This document shows, one piece after another, positions 6,814 through 14,288 of a stretch of DNA of 14,548 nucleotides. The DNA comes from JBOHHR01 sp050740975. GTDB taxonomy: Bacteria; Pseudomonadota; Gammaproteobacteria; JBOHHR01. The first letter of the stretch is position 1; each line of letters begins with the position of its first letter. The position numbers and the translations under genes were made by a program. The notes under the pieces are model-generated. The model ran no database searches and was not told the DNA's origin. It saw only the letters and a program-made list of their open reading frames with translations. Location: NCBI GenBank assembly GCA_050740975.1, contig JBOIEE010000156.1, positions 1-14,548 on the forward strand. The letters are read 5' to 3'.

Positions 6814-9219
6814 ATGAACGCAATCGTAGAGTGTTTGGTTAAACAGTCTTTCATTGACGAAGTCCGGGGGGATCGAGAAGCCCGTGCTCAGGCAGGAAAG
6901 CAGTCCGTGCGGGACAGCGCCCGCTATTTTCAAACCGTGGGCAATCTCTTAGCGCAGCATCTCCAAAACATCCCGCGCGGGCACGCTGAGGAGCTTACGA
7001 ATAGATTTTCGGAGCTGCAGGCGATCCTGAACACAGCGATCGCACGCTCACCGCAGGCCTTTCAATTCGCGCGCGACTATGTGCTGGACGCCAGCCAGCG
7101 TTGGGTATTGTATGTCGACGCTCTGCGTCAGCGCGGCAATGCCTACCTGAAACACGAGGCCGCCGGTTGCCCGCCGGTATTGGCGTACGACTTTGAGGTG
7201 ATCGTCGACGGCCGCCAACTCCCGCGGCCGGTCAATTACTCACTGGTTCGCATCACTCCGCCGCAAGGGACCTTGGTGCGCGAGGACGGCCGCCCCTACG
7301 TCATTATCGACCCGCGCGCCGGCCACGGCTCGGGGATCGGGGGCTTTAAGAGCCAAAGCGAAGTGGGCGTCGCGCTTGCCAACGGCCATCCCGTATACTT
7401 TGTCATCTTTCGCCCGCAGCCCGAGCCCGGTCAGACCCTGACCGATGTGTGCGCCGCCGAAGCCCATTTCGTGCGCGAGGTGATGGTGCGGCATCCCGAT
7501 GCGCCTAAGCCCATCATCGTGGGCAACTGCCAGGGCGGTTGGGCGGCGATGTTGCTTGCGGCCTCCAACCCGGACATCACCGGCCCCCTGGTGCTCAACG
7601 GCTCACCGCTTTCCTATTGGGCCGGCGCACGGGGAAAGAATCCCTTACGCTACATGGGCGGGTTGTTCGGCGGCGCCCTGCCCGCGCTCATCATCTCGGA
7701 TCTCGGCGCCGGAAAGTTTGACGGCGCCCACTTGGTCCTAAACTTCGAGGGGCTCAATCCCGCCGCCACCTGGTGGCGTAAGTACTACGACCTTTACTCC
7801 AAAGCCGATACCGAGGTACCGCGCTTTCTCGAGTTCGAGCGCTGGTGGAGCGGCTTCTACTTCATGAATGCGGCGGAGATCCGCTGGATCTTGGAGGATC
7901 TCTTCATCGGCAACAAGCTCTCCAGAGGCCGCGCCCGTTTCGACGATGGCGCGGCGATCGATCTGCGCAAGATTCGCTCGCCCATTATCGTCTTTGCCTC
8001 GGAGGGCGATAACATCACTCCTCCCCCGCAGGCACTGAACTGGATCGCCGATCTGTACAGCGACGTGAGGCAGATCAAGCTGCGCGGACAGCGGATCCTA
8101 TACACGCTGCATTCGGCGATCGGACACCTCGGGATCTTCGTCTCGGCCAAGATCGCCCAGAAAGAGCACAAGGAGATCGGCTCCACGCTGAAGAGCATCG
8201 AGGCCTTAGCGCCGGGATTGTATGAGCTGGTGATCACCGAGAAGAAATCCGCTGGGGCGTCGCCTCAGTATTCGGTCAGTTTCGAGGAACGAACGATCGC
8301 AGATCTGGTGGCGCACTATGACGACGGTCGCGATGACGAGCAGCCGTTCAAGTCCGTCGCGCGCCTCTCGGAGCTTGCGACCGATGTCTACGATCTAAGC
8401 CTGCGTCCGTTGGTACAAGCCATGTCCACTCCGGAAGCGGCCGCGATGGTGTGCGAGTCCCATCCCTTGCGCCAGCGGCGCTATATCTTAAGCGACAAAA
8501 ACCCTTGGTTGTGGGGTGTTCCGGCCCTCGCCGCGCAGGTCCGCGAAAACCGGCGGCCCGCAGCCGAGGACAATCCGTTCATACGGCTTGAACAGTTCAA
8601 TGCCGCTCTGATCGAGCAAGGCTTTAACCTCTTTCGGGATGTCCGCGATGCCTGGTACGAACTGATCTTCCATGGCGTCTACAGCCTGCCCGTGATGCAG
8701 CGAGTGACTGAGCACGAGAGCCTCAGGCGCGGAATCGACCGAGATGAGGACTTGCAGCACAAACCGGAGGTCCTGGAGGTCTTGTCCCGCATCGAGCAAG
8801 GGCAATTCCCGGAGGCGGTGATCCGCATGCTGGTTTTAATGGCGCAGGCGCGAGGCTCGGTGCGGCGCAGTCGGCTGGAGCGCTCCAACGCGATCCTGCA
8901 CTCACGCGAACCTTTCGCCAGTCTGGCTGGCGAAACGCGCGCGCGGATCATCTATGAGCAATCGCTGATGGTGAATCTCGAGCCCGAGCGCGCCTTGGCC
9001 ACGCTGCCCAAGCTGTTGCCAGATCCCGACCAGTGCGAACGTGCGGCGGCGTTGATCGAAGAGATCGCCGGCCCTGTCGAAGAGATGAATGAAGGCACGC
9101 TCATGATGCTGGAGGAATTGAAGGCGATCCTGGGCGTCGGTGCGACGCACATACCCACTCAGGCGCCCGGCCGGCCGCAATCCGACGCCGTTCAGACCCA
9201 AACCGTGGAGGCGTTATGA
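6814..9219 (+). CDS. DUF3141 alpha/beta-hydrolase, PHA synthase-like
   Basis: A full-length 801-aa member of the DUF3141 family, related to poly(3-hydroxyalkanoate) synthases; the true reaction is not established to my knowledge. An alpha-helical N-terminus (about 1-110) precedes an alpha/beta-hydrolase core. The nucleophile site is GNCQGGW with Cys239, the G-x-C-x-G box of PHA synthases rather than the Ser of lipases. The probable acid is Asp399 (EGDNITPP) and the probable base His438 (IGHLGIFV), completing a Cys-Asp-His triad. A long C-terminal part (about 450-800) is helical and charged. No signal peptide is visible, so it is probably cytoplasmic or granule-associated. The ATG at 6814 follows GGAG at 6 nt. 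It heads an operon and overlaps the next gene by 4 nt (ATGA). Triad and family are visible; a role in making or mobilising hydroxyacyl polymers is inference. Confidence 0.88.
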   Translation: MNAIVECLVKQSFIDEVRGDREARAQAGKQSVRDSARYFQTVGNLLAQHLQNIPRGHAEELTNRFSELQAILNTAIARSPQAFQFARDYVLDASQRWVLYVDALRQRGNAYLKHEAAGCPPVLAYDFEVIVDGRQLPRPVNYSLVRITPPQGTLVREDGRPYVIIDPRAGHGSGIGGFKSQSEVGVALANGHPVYFVIFRPQPEPGQTLTDVCAAEAHFVREVMVRHPDAPKPIIVGNCQGGWAAMLLAASNPDITGPLVLNGSPLSYWAGARGKNPLRYMGGLFGGALPALIISDLGAGKFDGAHLVLNFEGLNPAATWWRKYYDLYSKADTEVPRFLEFERWWSGFYFMNAAEIRWILEDLFIGNKLSRGRARFDDGAAIDLRKIRSPIIVFASEGDNITPPPQALNWIADLYSDVRQIKLRGQRILYTLHSAIGHLGIFVSAKIAQKEHKEIGSTLKSIEALAPGLYELVITEKKSAGASPQYSVSFEERTIADLVAHYDDGRDDEQPFKSVARLSELATDVYDLSLRPLVQAMSTPEAAAMVCESHPLRQRRYILSDKNPWLWGVPALAAQVRENRRPAAEDNPFIRLEQFNAALIEQGFNLFRDVRDAWYELIFHGVYSLPVMQRVTEHESLRRGIDRDEDLQHKPEVLEVLSRIEQGQFPEAVIRMLVLMAQARGSVRRSRLERSNAILHSREPFASLAGETRARIIYEQSLMVNLEPERALATLPKLLPDPDQCERAAALIEEIAGPVEEMNEGTLMMLEELKAILGVGATHIPTQAPGRPQSDAVQTQTVEAL

Positions 9220-10625
9220 TGGCCGCGAACAAAACCTTCGATGAGATCCGCGTCGGCGACGAGGCCTCGCTCACCCGCGTGTGCACGGCCAACGACCTGG
9301 TCATTTTCGCCCATGCCTCGGGGAATCTAAATCCCTTACACCTGCGCAAGGCGCAGGGCGACGGGGAGCCGGATGCGATCGCCCCCAGCATGTGGGTTGG
9401 CTCCTTGTTTTCCGCCTTGCTGGGTAACGTGCTGCCAGGCGTAGGGACGCTGTACCAGGCGCAGACCTTGCGCTTTCATGACCGCGCCCGGGTGGGTGAC
9501 GAGCTGACGGCGACGGTGCGGGTCACGGAGAAAAAGCCCAAACGGGTCGTGCTGCTGGAGACCCGCGTGAGCAATCAGAGCGGCGCGCTCATCGCCGACG
9601 GTTGCGCCGAGGTGATCGCGCCGGAGCAAAAGCTTGAGCTTGAGGTCGGCGATCTGCCAAACCTGGTCGTCAAGAGCCATCAGCATTTCGACTGCCTGCT
9701 GGATCTCGCCGATGATCTGGATCCGCTACCAACGGCCGTAGTCTGCCCGGAAGAGGAAAAGGCCTTGGGTGGGGCGTTGCTCGCGCGCGAGCGTGGCCTT
9801 ATTGTGCCCCTGCTGGTGGGAGCGAGCGCACGCATTCGGGAGACTGCAGAGAAGCTCGGAAAGTCGCTGTCCGGCATCGAGATCATCGAGGCTACCGATC
9901 ACGCTGAGGCCGGTGCCAAGGCGGTCGCGCTGGTGCACGCAGGACGGGCATCGGCCTTGATGAAGGGGTACCTGCATACCGATGAGCTCCTGCGCCATGT
10001 AGTGAAATCCAACGGCGGGTTGCGCACCTCGCGCCGCGTAAGCCACGCCTTCGTCATGGACGTGCCCGGATTAAGCACACTGTTGCTTATTAGCGATGCC
10101 GCGATCAACATTTTGCCGACGCTGGAGGACAAGGTCGACATCGTGAAAAACGCGATCGATCTAGCCATGGCGCTCGGGATCCCCGAGCCGCGCGTCGGCA
10201 TCTTATCGGCGGTAGAGACCGTGAACACCAAGGTCCCTTCCACGCTGGATGCCGCGATCTTGTCCAAGATGGCCGAGCGCGGGCAGATCAAAGGCGGGCT
10301 GGTGGACGGACCGCTGGCCATGGACAACGCCATCGATATCGAGGCCGCGCGCACCAAGGGCGTAACCTCGCTGGTCGCGGGCCGCGCGGAGGTACTGGTT
10401 GCGCCGAATATGGAGGCCGGCAACATGCTCGCCAAGGAGCTGACCTTTGTCGCCCACGCCGAGTGTGCGGGCCTGGTCTTAGGTGCACAGGTGCCGGTGA
10501 TCCTGACCAGCCGCGCAGACAGCGACCAGTCGCGTTTAGACTCCTGCGCCGTGGCTGTCCTTTATCAGCATTGGCGCGCCAGTGGCCGGCCCGCTGCCAA
10601 GACCCAGCAGGAGATGGCCGCGTGA
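9216..10625 (+). CDS. Bifunctional MaoC-like enoyl-CoA hydratase / phosphate acyltransferase
   Basis: A fusion of two enzymes. Residues 1 to about 145 are a hot-dog MaoC/PhaJ-type domain (FAHASGNLNPLHL, then SMWVGSLFSALLG and QAQTLRFHDRARVGDELTA). Residues from about 165 to 460 are a phosphate acetyl/butyryltransferase (Pta/Ptb) domain, with ALMKGYLHTDELL, SHAFVMDVPG, LLISDAAINILPT, GLVDGPLAMDNA and SRADSDQSRLDS. The Pta half should convert acyl-CoA and phosphate to acyl-phosphate and CoA. In the MaoC half the Asp of the PhaJ Asp-His pair is replaced by Asn37 while His42 is kept, so hydratase activity is uncertain. The start ATG overlaps the DUF3141 stop (ATGA) with GGAG upstream; the end overlaps the kinase start (GTGA). 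Acyl-chain preference cannot be read from sequence; Ptb-like use of C3-C5 chains is possible. Confidence 0.9.
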   Translation: MMAANKTFDEIRVGDEASLTRVCTANDLVIFAHASGNLNPLHLRKAQGDGEPDAIAPSMWVGSLFSALLGNVLPGVGTLYQAQTLRFHDRARVGDELTATVRVTEKKPKRVVLLETRVSNQSGALIADGCAEVIAPEQKLELEVGDLPNLVVKSHQHFDCLLDLADDLDPLPTAVVCPEEEKALGGALLARERGLIVPLLVGASARIRETAEKLGKSLSGIEIIEATDHAEAGAKAVALVHAGRASALMKGYLHTDELLRHVVKSNGGLRTSRRVSHAFVMDVPGLSTLLLISDAAINILPTLEDKVDIVKNAIDLAMALGIPEPRVGILSAVETVNTKVPSTLDAAILSKMAERGQIKGGLVDGPLAMDNAIDIEAARTKGVTSLVAGRAEVLVAPNMEAGNMLAKELTFVAHAECAGLVLGAQVPVILTSRADSDQSRLDSCAVAVLYQHWRASGRPAAKTQQEMAA

Positions 10626-11896
10626 GCGGGTCTATCCTGACGCTCAATGCGGGATCGTCCAGCCTCAAGTTCGCGCTTTTCGAGGCCGATGGCGACGCCC
10701 CTTTAGAACAAGCACGCGGACAGATCGAAGGCTTGGGTGCAAATCCGCGCATGGTGATCGCGGATCCGCACGGAGCCGTGCTCAAGGAGGAACAGTGGTC
10801 CGGTGAGGTCGGCCCCAATTCGGCGAAGGAAGCGCTGATCCACGTGCTCGCATGGCTTGAGGCCACATATCATCGGCTCCGCGTGCTCGCGGTCGGGCAT
10901 CGGATCGTGCATGGCGGCCCGGGCCACGCAGCACCCTTAGCGCTTGACGATAGGGTTCTCGCGAACCTAAAGCAATTGAGTCCCCTCGCCCCCTTGCATC
11001 AGCCGCATAACCTCGCGGGGGTGGAAGCGGCTCGGGCGACGTTTCCGAATGCGTTGCAAGCGGGCTGCTTCGATACTGCCTTTCACCGCGCCCATCCCTG
11101 GGTAAACGATGTCTTTGCCATCCCGAGACAGCTCTACGATGAGGGCGTGCGCCGCTACGGTTTTCACGGTTTGTCTTATGAGTACGTCACCCGCGAGCTG
11201 GCGCGCATCGCACCCCAGCACGCAGCCGGCCGGGTGGTGGTGGCCCATCTAGGTAATGGCGCCAGCATGTGCGCGATCCGCGACGGTCACAGCGTGGGCT
11301 CAACCATGGGCTTCTCGGCGCTGGATGGCTTGCCCATGGGCACGCGCACCGGGCAGATCGATCCGGGCGTGCTGCTTTATTTGCTCCAAGACAAAGGCAT
11401 GTCGCCGGAGGAGCTGAGCCAGATGCTCTACGCGCAATCCGGGCTTAAGGGCCTATCAGGGATCAGTCACGACATGCGCGTGCTGGAGGGGTCCGATGCC
11501 CCACAAGCCGCCCAAGCCATCGATTACTTCGTGTTTCGGATCCGCCGCGAGCTGGGTGCGATGGCCGCGATCCTGGGCGGGATCGACGCCTTGGTCTTCT
11601 GCGGTGGCATAGGGGAGAACGCGCAGCACGTCCGAGAGCGGGTGGCAAGCGGGTTCGAGTGGCTGGGGATCGAGCTGGATCAGCAGCGCAATCGTATCAG
11701 CGAGATGGTGATCTCTTCCGACCGATCGCGCTGTCGTGTGTTCGTGATCAAGACCAACGAGGAGCGCATGATCGCCGAGCACACACTGGACCTGTTACGC
11801 CGCCAAGCTCAGGCCGTTAGGGAGCATCATTCACTGTCGTCACAAGGGAGGATCAAAGCAAGTCCACATGATGGTAGCTATGCAGTAAGGTCGTAG
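10622..11896 (+). CDS. ackA: Acetate/propionate/butyrate kinase family enzyme
   Basis: Converts acyl-phosphate and ADP to carboxylate and ATP, the natural next step after the Pta domain encoded just before it. From GTG 10622 the product is 424 aa. Acetate-kinase landmarks are all present: LTLNAGSSSLKF (N9, S12), GHRIVHGG (R94), PLHQPHN (H126), CFDTAFH (D151), YGFHGLSYEYV (H182), HLGNGAS with MGTRTGQIDPG (R242), FCGGIGENAQHVR, and TNEE (E380). The start is set by the GTGA overlap with the upstream stop and AGGAG 8 nt before it; the frame is open further upstream but without homology. The C-terminus runs about 30 residues past the usual end near TNEE, with a polar unremarkable tail. The substrate may be acetate, propionate, butyrate or a hydroxy acid. 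Confidence 0.93.
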   Translation: MSGSILTLNAGSSSLKFALFEADGDAPLEQARGQIEGLGANPRMVIADPHGAVLKEEQWSGEVGPNSAKEALIHVLAWLEATYHRLRVLAVGHRIVHGGPGHAAPLALDDRVLANLKQLSPLAPLHQPHNLAGVEAARATFPNALQAGCFDTAFHRAHPWVNDVFAIPRQLYDEGVRRYGFHGLSYEYVTRELARIAPQHAAGRVVVAHLGNGASMCAIRDGHSVGSTMGFSALDGLPMGTRTGQIDPGVLLYLLQDKGMSPEELSQMLYAQSGLKGLSGISHDMRVLEGSDAPQAAQAIDYFVFRIRRELGAMAAILGGIDALVFCGGIGENAQHVRERVASGFEWLGIELDQQRNRISEMVISSDRSRCRVFVIKTNEERMIAEHTLDLLRRQAQAVREHHSLSSQGRIKASPHDGSYAVRS

Positions 11897-11932
11897 TCCG
11901 AGCCAACCAACCGTCTCAAGAAAGGAGAGGTC

Positions 11933-12235
11933 ATGGATATTCTAGGTTTAATCGTACAGTTGATCAGCGGAGCGGCTGGCGGCAACGTCGCTGCTGCATT
12001 ACTCAAGAACCTGAGTCTTGGCCCGGTCGGCAATTCCATCGTCGGCATCCTTGGCGGCGGACTCGGCGGCCAACTGCTTGGAATGCTCGGCGCTGGCGGC
12101 ACTGGCGCGGGGGCGGCGGCGAGTGGGCTCGACATCGGCTCCATCATATCCAACGTCGCCGGCGGCGGCGTTGGCGGAGCGGTGCTGATGGCAATTGTTG
12201 GTCTGATCCGCCAAGCGATGAGTAAGTCATCCTGA
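11933..12235 (+). CDS. Small glycine-rich hydrophobic protein, probably membrane-associated
   Basis: A 100-aa protein of unknown function. It has an excellent ribosome-binding site (AAGGAGAGGTC before the ATG). Gly and Ala make up a large share and charged residues are almost absent until the end (SKSS). Two hydrophobic stretches, about 2-20 and 77-95, flank a glycine-rich centre (GILGGGLGGQLLGMLGAGG) and a second run (NVAGGGVGGAVLMAIVGL), giving GxxxG / glycine-zipper spacing that could pack helices or insert in a bilayer. It lies 36 nt after the kinase and before a strong stem-loop. Possible roles (granule-surface peptide, small membrane partner) are speculation. Confidence 0.7.
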   Translation: MDILGLIVQLISGAAGGNVAAALLKNLSLGPVGNSIVGILGGGLGGQLLGMLGAGGTGAGAAASGLDIGSIISNVAGGGVGGAVLMAIVGLIRQAMSKSS

Positions 12236-12249
12236 CGGCTCCCTAGCAA

Positions 12250-12292
12250 CCGGTTGCAGCGGACGGCGCTTAATGCGCCGCCGCTGAACCGG
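12250..12292 (+). promoter_or_regulatory. Long stem-loop between the small gene and scoA
   Basis: CCGGTT-(G)-CAGCGG-(A)-CGGCGC, loop TTAAT, then GCGCCG-CCGCTG-AACCGG: 18 base pairs interrupted by two single-base bulges on the left arm. No T-run follows, so it is not a classic intrinsic terminator. It may mark the 3' end of the upstream message, act as an RNase barrier, or cause partial termination before the CoA-transferase genes, which have their own strong GGAGG site at 12307-12311. Confidence 0.6.
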
Positions 12293-12318
12293 AACGATTC
12301 ACTAACGGAGGACACGGC

Positions 12319-13035
12319 ATGAAACAAGCGATCAAAGCAGATCAGGCTGTAGCGCTCATTCCCGACGGGGCGGTGCTCATGATCGGCGGGTTCATGGCGG
12401 TGGGCACACCGCAGCGTCTCATCGACGCCTTGGTTGCGGTGGGGCGGAAGGATCTCACCGTCATCGCCAATGACAGCGCGCGGCCCGGGGTCGGGATCGG
12501 CAAACTGATCGACGCCCAAGCGGTGAAACGCCTCATCGTCTCCCATATCGGCACCAATCCCGAAGCCCAGCGGCAGATGCTCTCCGGCGCCTTAAACGTG
12601 GAGTTGGTACCGCAAGGGACGCTGGCCGAGCGCATACGTGCGGCCGGGTTTGGCCTGGGCGGCGTGCTCACCCGCACCGGCCTGGGAACGCTGGCTGCGG
12701 AAGGCAAGCCTACGGTCACGGTCGATGGCGAAACTTGGTTGATCGAGAAACCGCTCACGGCGGACTTTGCGCTGATCAACGCCAAGCAGGCGGATTACCT
12801 GGGCAATCTCGACTACTCGCTGACGGCCCAGAACTTCAACCCGGTGATGGCCATGGCGGCGCAGACCGTGATCGTGGACCCGGATACGACCGTGCCGGTG
12901 GGCGTGATCCCGCCCGATCAGGTCAAGACACCTGGGATCTTAGTGGACCACCACTGCTTGCGCGCAGTGCGTGAGCATAGAGCAGTTTTCGGAACGAAAA
13001 ACCCTGATCGCGAAACGCGTCTCGTTAGAGCTTAA
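12319..13035 (+). pseudogene. scoA: CoA-transferase subunit A (AtoD/ScoA-like), 3'-end frameshift
   Basis: Alpha subunit of a two-subunit 3-oxoacid / short-chain fatty acid CoA-transferase, which swaps CoA between a donor acyl-CoA and a free acid. It matches AtoD along its length: DGAVLMIGGFMAVGTP is the CoA-transferase signature 1, followed by SHIGTNPE, VPQGTLAERIRA, GETWLIEKPL and NFNPVMAMAAQTVIVDPD. The frame as written reads on to 13035 with a non-homologous tail (HCLRAVREHR...). Shifting frame near 12948-12955 gives VDH then LLARSA and a TGA at 12972-12974 that overlaps the subunit B start as GTGA, the same coupling used earlier in this operon. That makes a ~218-aa protein, the normal size. 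I infer one base lost or two gained. The core is intact, so a product with an altered C-terminus might still fold. GGAGG sits 7 nt before the ATG. Confidence 0.85.
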
Positions 13036-13644
13036 GCCCGATACCCTGGTCAATCTTGGGATCGGCCTGCCTACGTTAGTATCTCAATTTGTTCCGCCCG
13101 GAATGGAATGACGATCTTTTTTCAATCGGAGAACGGTGTCGTGGGCATGGGGGCGCGCCCGCCCGAGGGAATGAAGGACCTCAATCTCACTGACGCGGGC
13201 GGCGGCTTTGTGACCGCGGTGCCGGGTGCCGCCAGCGTTGACAGCGTTACCTCGTTTGGGCTTATCCGTGGCGGCCACCTCGACATGACGGTCTTGGGCG
13301 GGCTGCAGGTCGACGCCCAGGGCCGGCTCGCGAATTGGATGATCCCCGGTAAGATGGTGCCGGGCATGGGCGGCGCCATGGATTTGGTCTCGGGCGCGAA
13401 GAGGGTCATCGTCGCCATGACGCACACGGCCAAGGATAAACCCAAGATCGTGCAAGAATGCACCCTACCGCTCACCTCGCTCCGTCGCGTGAGTCTCATC
13501 GTGACTGAGATGGCGGTGATCGAGCCCAGCGACCAGGGCTTGGTATTAAAAGAGCACGCGCCAGGGGTTACGGTGGACGCGATCCAGGCCGCGACGGGCG
13601 CGTCGCTGGTCCTCGATGGCTCAGTGCCGGAAATGGCGGTATAG
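12971..13644 (+). pseudogene. scoB: CoA-transferase subunit B (AtoA/ScoB-like), frameshifted near its start
   Basis: Beta subunit carrying the catalytic glutamate. The 5' part starts at GTG 12971 and reads SIEQFSERKTLIAKRV, then LVNLGIGLPTLVSQFVPPGME, and hits TGA at 13109-13111. One frame over, the protein continues at once: TIFFQSENGVVGMGARPPEG, LGGLQVDAQGRLANWM, GKMVPGMGGAMDLV, CTLPLT and VTEMAV, ending at 13644. FQSENGVVG is CoA-transferase signature 2, and its Glu is the catalytic residue. Adding one base near 13107-13109 (GAA-GTG-ACG) joins both parts into ~224 aa, close to AtoA. A start at ATG 13108 would give a 178-aa protein that retains SENG but lacks the N-terminal strand with GIGLPT, and no ribosome-binding site precedes it. 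Either a real frameshift or a single-base sequence error. Confidence 0.85.
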
Positions 13645-13669
13645 CCATGAGGACGCTCAAGGATAAAGC

Positions 13670-13970
13670 GTGCCGGTCATTGGAGGCCTAGGCATTTTCA
13701 TGCTTGGCGTGCTGTTCATGGAAGAAGGTATCCAAGCTCTGGCGGTAAACAAAATGCGGGCGATACTTGCCAAATTCGCTGGCTCACCGATTAAAGGTCT
13801 GCTCGCGGGGACTCTGATTACTGGGATCATCCAATCCAGTACCGCCATGACCGTGATGACCGTGGGTTTGGCCAATGCGGGGGTGCTGGCACTAGGCCGG
13901 CGATCAGCGTCGTGACGGGCGCCAATATCGGTACCACGCTCACCAACTCGCTTATTGCGCTACCACTCGG
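13670..13970 (+). pseudogene. Na+/phosphate cotransporter remnant (PF02690 family), 5' part only
   Basis: First repeat of a Na/Pi-cotransporter II-type membrane protein (NptA/YjbB family), which imports or exports phosphate. Visible pieces are GGLGIFMLGVLFMEEGIQAL, a helix-turn, then TGIIQSSTAMTVMTVGLANAGVL with the diagnostic QSS motif. The first frame stops at 13915; the homologous sequence continues one frame over from about 13903 as ISVVTGANIGTTLTNSLIALPLG and then breaks off near 13970. Full family members run to more than 300 residues (over 500 with a PhoU-like tail), so most of the gene, including the second QSS repeat, is missing. The GTG at 13670 follows AGGA, but an in-frame TAA lies just upstream. 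It cannot make a working transporter. Confidence 0.8.
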
Positions 13971-14288
13971 CGGGTCGCCGGCTTGTCGGCCGCAGTTGCA
14001 ATGCAACCGGGCGCGATCGGCTATACCAGCCTCAGTGCATTGAAACATGCTCGCGGGAAGGTAAGGGTTGTGGCGTTATGGGCAAAGCCGCAGGCCGCAC
14101 TCGTTCTGCCCACCCCTGAAACGATACGCACAGGTGCTTACCCTGTCATCCGTACGCTTCACTTTTATACAGCCGGTAAACCTTCAGGAACCGTGAAATC
14201 CTTCATTAACGCCTGCCAGGATATGGGCAAGCATGGGTTGGTTGAAAAAGTGGGTTACGTTAGCTTGGAGGATCCGGTCGCAAAATGA
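13971..14288 (+). pseudogene. PstS-like phosphate-binding protein, C-terminal fragment
   Basis: From about 13971 the frame reads RVAGLSAAVAMQPGAIGYTSL, then PTPETIRTGAYPVIRTLHFYTAGKPSGTVKSFI and VEKVGYVSLEDPVAK to TGA 14288. This is the C-terminal third of a PstS/SphX-type phosphate-binding protein (compare QTPGAIGYIEYS in the intact pstS). It differs from both PstS proteins at the left end of the window, resembling the shorter PBP-like PstS class. The N-terminal signal and first phosphate-binding segments are missing, because the cotransporter remnant is joined directly to it. A TTG at 13983 could start a ~101-aa peptide but has no ribosome-binding site. The terminal TGA overlaps an ATG (ATGA), a leftover of an operon with the next frame. 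Confidence 0.75.

Noticed and set aside
10463..10621. N-terminal extension of the acetate kinase frame
   Set aside because: It overlaps the end of the phosphotransacylase and lacks kinase homology; the GTG at 10622 has a ribosome-binding site and begins the conserved LTLNAGSSS motif.
11878..12546. Long minus-strand open frame opposite the small protein and scoA
   Set aside because: No homology, composition is the mirror of the GC-rich plus-strand genes, and it crosses the stem-loop; a shadow frame.
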